Assembly: GCA_955651735.1 (NCBI GenBank)
Contig: CATPAM010000203.1
Location: 1 to 18,049, forward strand
Origin: Candidatus Acidiferrales bacterium
GTDB lineage: Bacteria; Acidobacteriota; Terriglobia; Acidiferrales; UBA7541
DNA: 18,049 bases
Direction: 5' to 3'
Positions 17,064 to 18,049 of the stretch are shown in pieces. The translations under genes and the position numbers were made by a program. Positions within the stretch are counted from its first letter, which is position 1; each line of letters opens with the position of its first letter. Under the pieces are notes generated by a model. It was not told where the DNA came from. It did no database searches and saw nothing but the letters and a program-made list of their open reading frames with translations.

Positions 17064-17437
17064 GCAATCGTGTTTGCAAGAACATAGCAAAAACGCCCTA
17101 GAGTGTACGCGATTCCCGCAGCGAATTTAGCCCAAATGTGTTCGGCTAGACATGCCGTCGCGGCCGGGCACCAAACTTCCCGATGCGTCCGAGGCATCTT
17201 AACATATGGATAAATGCGCACGGCCGGCGTCCCGCATCGGCTTCGCCTCCGGGGCACTCCCGCGTACTACGCACAATATTGCATCTCTAGTCGACGGCCG
17301 AGCCGCGGCGGATTACCCGTAACCGATTTACATACGGTCAGTTAGTAGATACATCCGCGTACGCGGTTGAGCGCCCCAAAATCCCGATTGACGGAACCAT
17401 CCCAGGTATGTACTATACTGCATCCTAGAGGTCAGCC
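17064..17437. other. Divergent gap between galK and the regulator, with short palindromes
   Basis: No gene or tRNA is visible in this 374-nt stretch. It contains a perfect 12-bp palindrome CCGCGTACGCGG (17355-17366), a related inverted repeat GCGTA-C-TACGC (17262-17272) and a similar GTGTACGC (17103-17110). These share a GYGTAC core and could be binding sites for one regulator. The regulator promoter lies at the right end. A galK promoter could not be assigned with confidence. Confidence 0.5.
17388..17416 (+). promoter_or_regulatory. Promoter of the XRE/shikimate-kinase regulator
   Basis: TTGACG (17388-17393, 5 of 6 to consensus) and TACTAT (17411-17416, 4 of 6) are separated by exactly 17 nt. 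A start near 17423 gives a short leader holding AGAGGT (17427-17432) just before the GTG at 17438. Promoter, ribosome site and start codon agree with each other. Confidence 0.65.
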
Positions 17438-18049
17438 GTGGCATCGCCCTCCCAACTCGAAACCAAGCTCCCCTTCCGCCGCCCTCCTCCGCTTTCCGGC
17501 GAGCAGTTTCTCCTCTCCCTCGGCTCTCGCGTCCGCGATCTTCGCAACCGCCGCGGCATGACCCGCAAGACTCTCGCCCGCGAATCCGACGTCTCCGAGC
17601 GCCACCTTGCCCAACTCGAGTCCGGTGAAGGCAACATCTCTATCCTTCTCCTCCGCCGAGTCGCCGCCGTCCTCAGCGTCTCGCTCGAAGAATTGTTCGC
17701 CCCACAACACCAAAACGGCCGGCAAGACGAGCAGCAGCATGCTTCGCAAAAACAAACCCTCTTGCGCTTCATCGAGCGCCTCCCCAGCCATCGCCTCGAA
17801 GAAGCCGCCGCCCGTCTCCTGCGCGACTTCGGCCCGGAGCAAAATCTTCGCCTCGCCCGCATCGCCCTCATCGGACTGCGCGGCGCCGGCAAATCCACGC
17901 TCGGCTCCAAGCTCGCTGCCGAGCGCAGCGTCCCCTTCATCGAGCTCGACCACGAAATCGAAAAAGAAACCGGCATGCCCCTCGCCGAAATTTTCTCCCT
18001 CTACGGCCAGTCCGGCTATCGCGCCATTGAGAAGCGCACTCTCGAGCGC
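17438..18049 (+). CDS. XRE-type HTH / shikimate-kinase-like fusion regulator, BzdR/BoxR-like (3' end outside window)
   Basis: The first 204 codons are present and the gene runs off the window. Residues about 27-87 form an XRE/Cro-type helix-turn-helix: RVRDLRNRRGMTRKTLA, then VSERHLAQLESGEGNIS, then LEELF. A Gln-rich linker (about 88-135) follows. A shikimate-kinase-like domain starts at about 140, with Walker A GLRGAGKST (146-154), ELDHEIEK with Asp171 at the position of the shikimate-binding Asp, and GYR with Arg195. This architecture is that of BzdR and BoxR, repressors of anaerobic and aerobic benzoate degradation that sense benzoyl-CoA. GTG at 17438 is chosen because AGAGGT lies a few bases upstream and a promoter precedes it. 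Target genes are unseen; benzoate genes may follow, or it may act on the divergent gal genes. The family call is strong, the effector is inference. Confidence 0.88.
   Translation, partial: MASPSQLETKLPFRRPPPLSGEQFLLSLGSRVRDLRNRRGMTRKTLARESDVSERHLAQLESGEGNISILLLRRVAAVLSVSLEELFAPQHQNGRQDEQQHASQKQTLLRFIERLPSHRLEEAAARLLRDFGPEQNLRLARIALIGLRGAGKSTLGSKLAAERSVPFIELDHEIEKETGMPLAEIFSLYGQSGYRAIEKRTLER

Noticed and set aside
17063..17078. TGCA-N8-TGCA at the galK start as a BzdR-type operator
   Set aside because: The spacing I recall for BzdR is six bases, and one copy of such short half-sites is expected by chance.

Overview
The window is a GC-rich, gene-dense bacterial chromosome segment with eleven protein genes. 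No rRNA, tRNA, CRISPR array, transposase or phage gene is visible. Gene content (Lhr helicase, ALDH16-type tandem aldehyde dehydrogenase, stand-alone trehalose synthase, helix-turn-helix/shikimate-kinase regulator) and REP-like intergenic hairpins fit a soil Acidobacteriota-type heterotroph. That placement is inference from general familiarity, not a search result. Nine genes lie on the minus strand; lhr and the regulator at the right edge lie on the plus strand.

Left block (31-3781, minus): an osmotic or stress operon, treS (trehalose synthase), a GT81-like glycosyltransferase and a small MscS-type membrane protein. It has tight spacing (25 and 9 nt) and a perfect TATAAT box upstream of treS. 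The glycosyltransferase appears to lack most of the expected active-site residues.

Centre-left block (3937-9077, minus): xylB, then deoC, then an ALDH16-type tandem aldehyde dehydrogenase. DeoC splits deoxyribose-5-phosphate into glyceraldehyde-3-phosphate and acetaldehyde, and the dehydrogenase could oxidise the acetaldehyde. The kinase supplies pentose phosphate. DeoC is the long form that resembles animal DERA.

Centre (9203-13525, plus): a full-length Lhr helicase, divergent from xylB, with a -10 box so close to the ATG that its mRNA is probably almost leaderless.

Right block (13603-17063, minus): galK, galT and a secreted GH5-like glycosidase, suggesting release of sugars outside the cell and Leloir-pathway use of galactose. 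The glycosidase gene is bracketed by two copies of a 17-bp direct repeat belonging to REP-like hairpins.

Right edge (17438-18049, plus, cut by the window end): the first 204 codons of an XRE helix-turn-helix protein fused to a shikimate-kinase-like domain, the architecture of the benzoyl-CoA-responsive repressors BzdR/BoxR. It has a convincing promoter and ribosome binding site and sits divergent to galK across a 374-nt gap containing short palindromes. Its target genes are probably outside the window.
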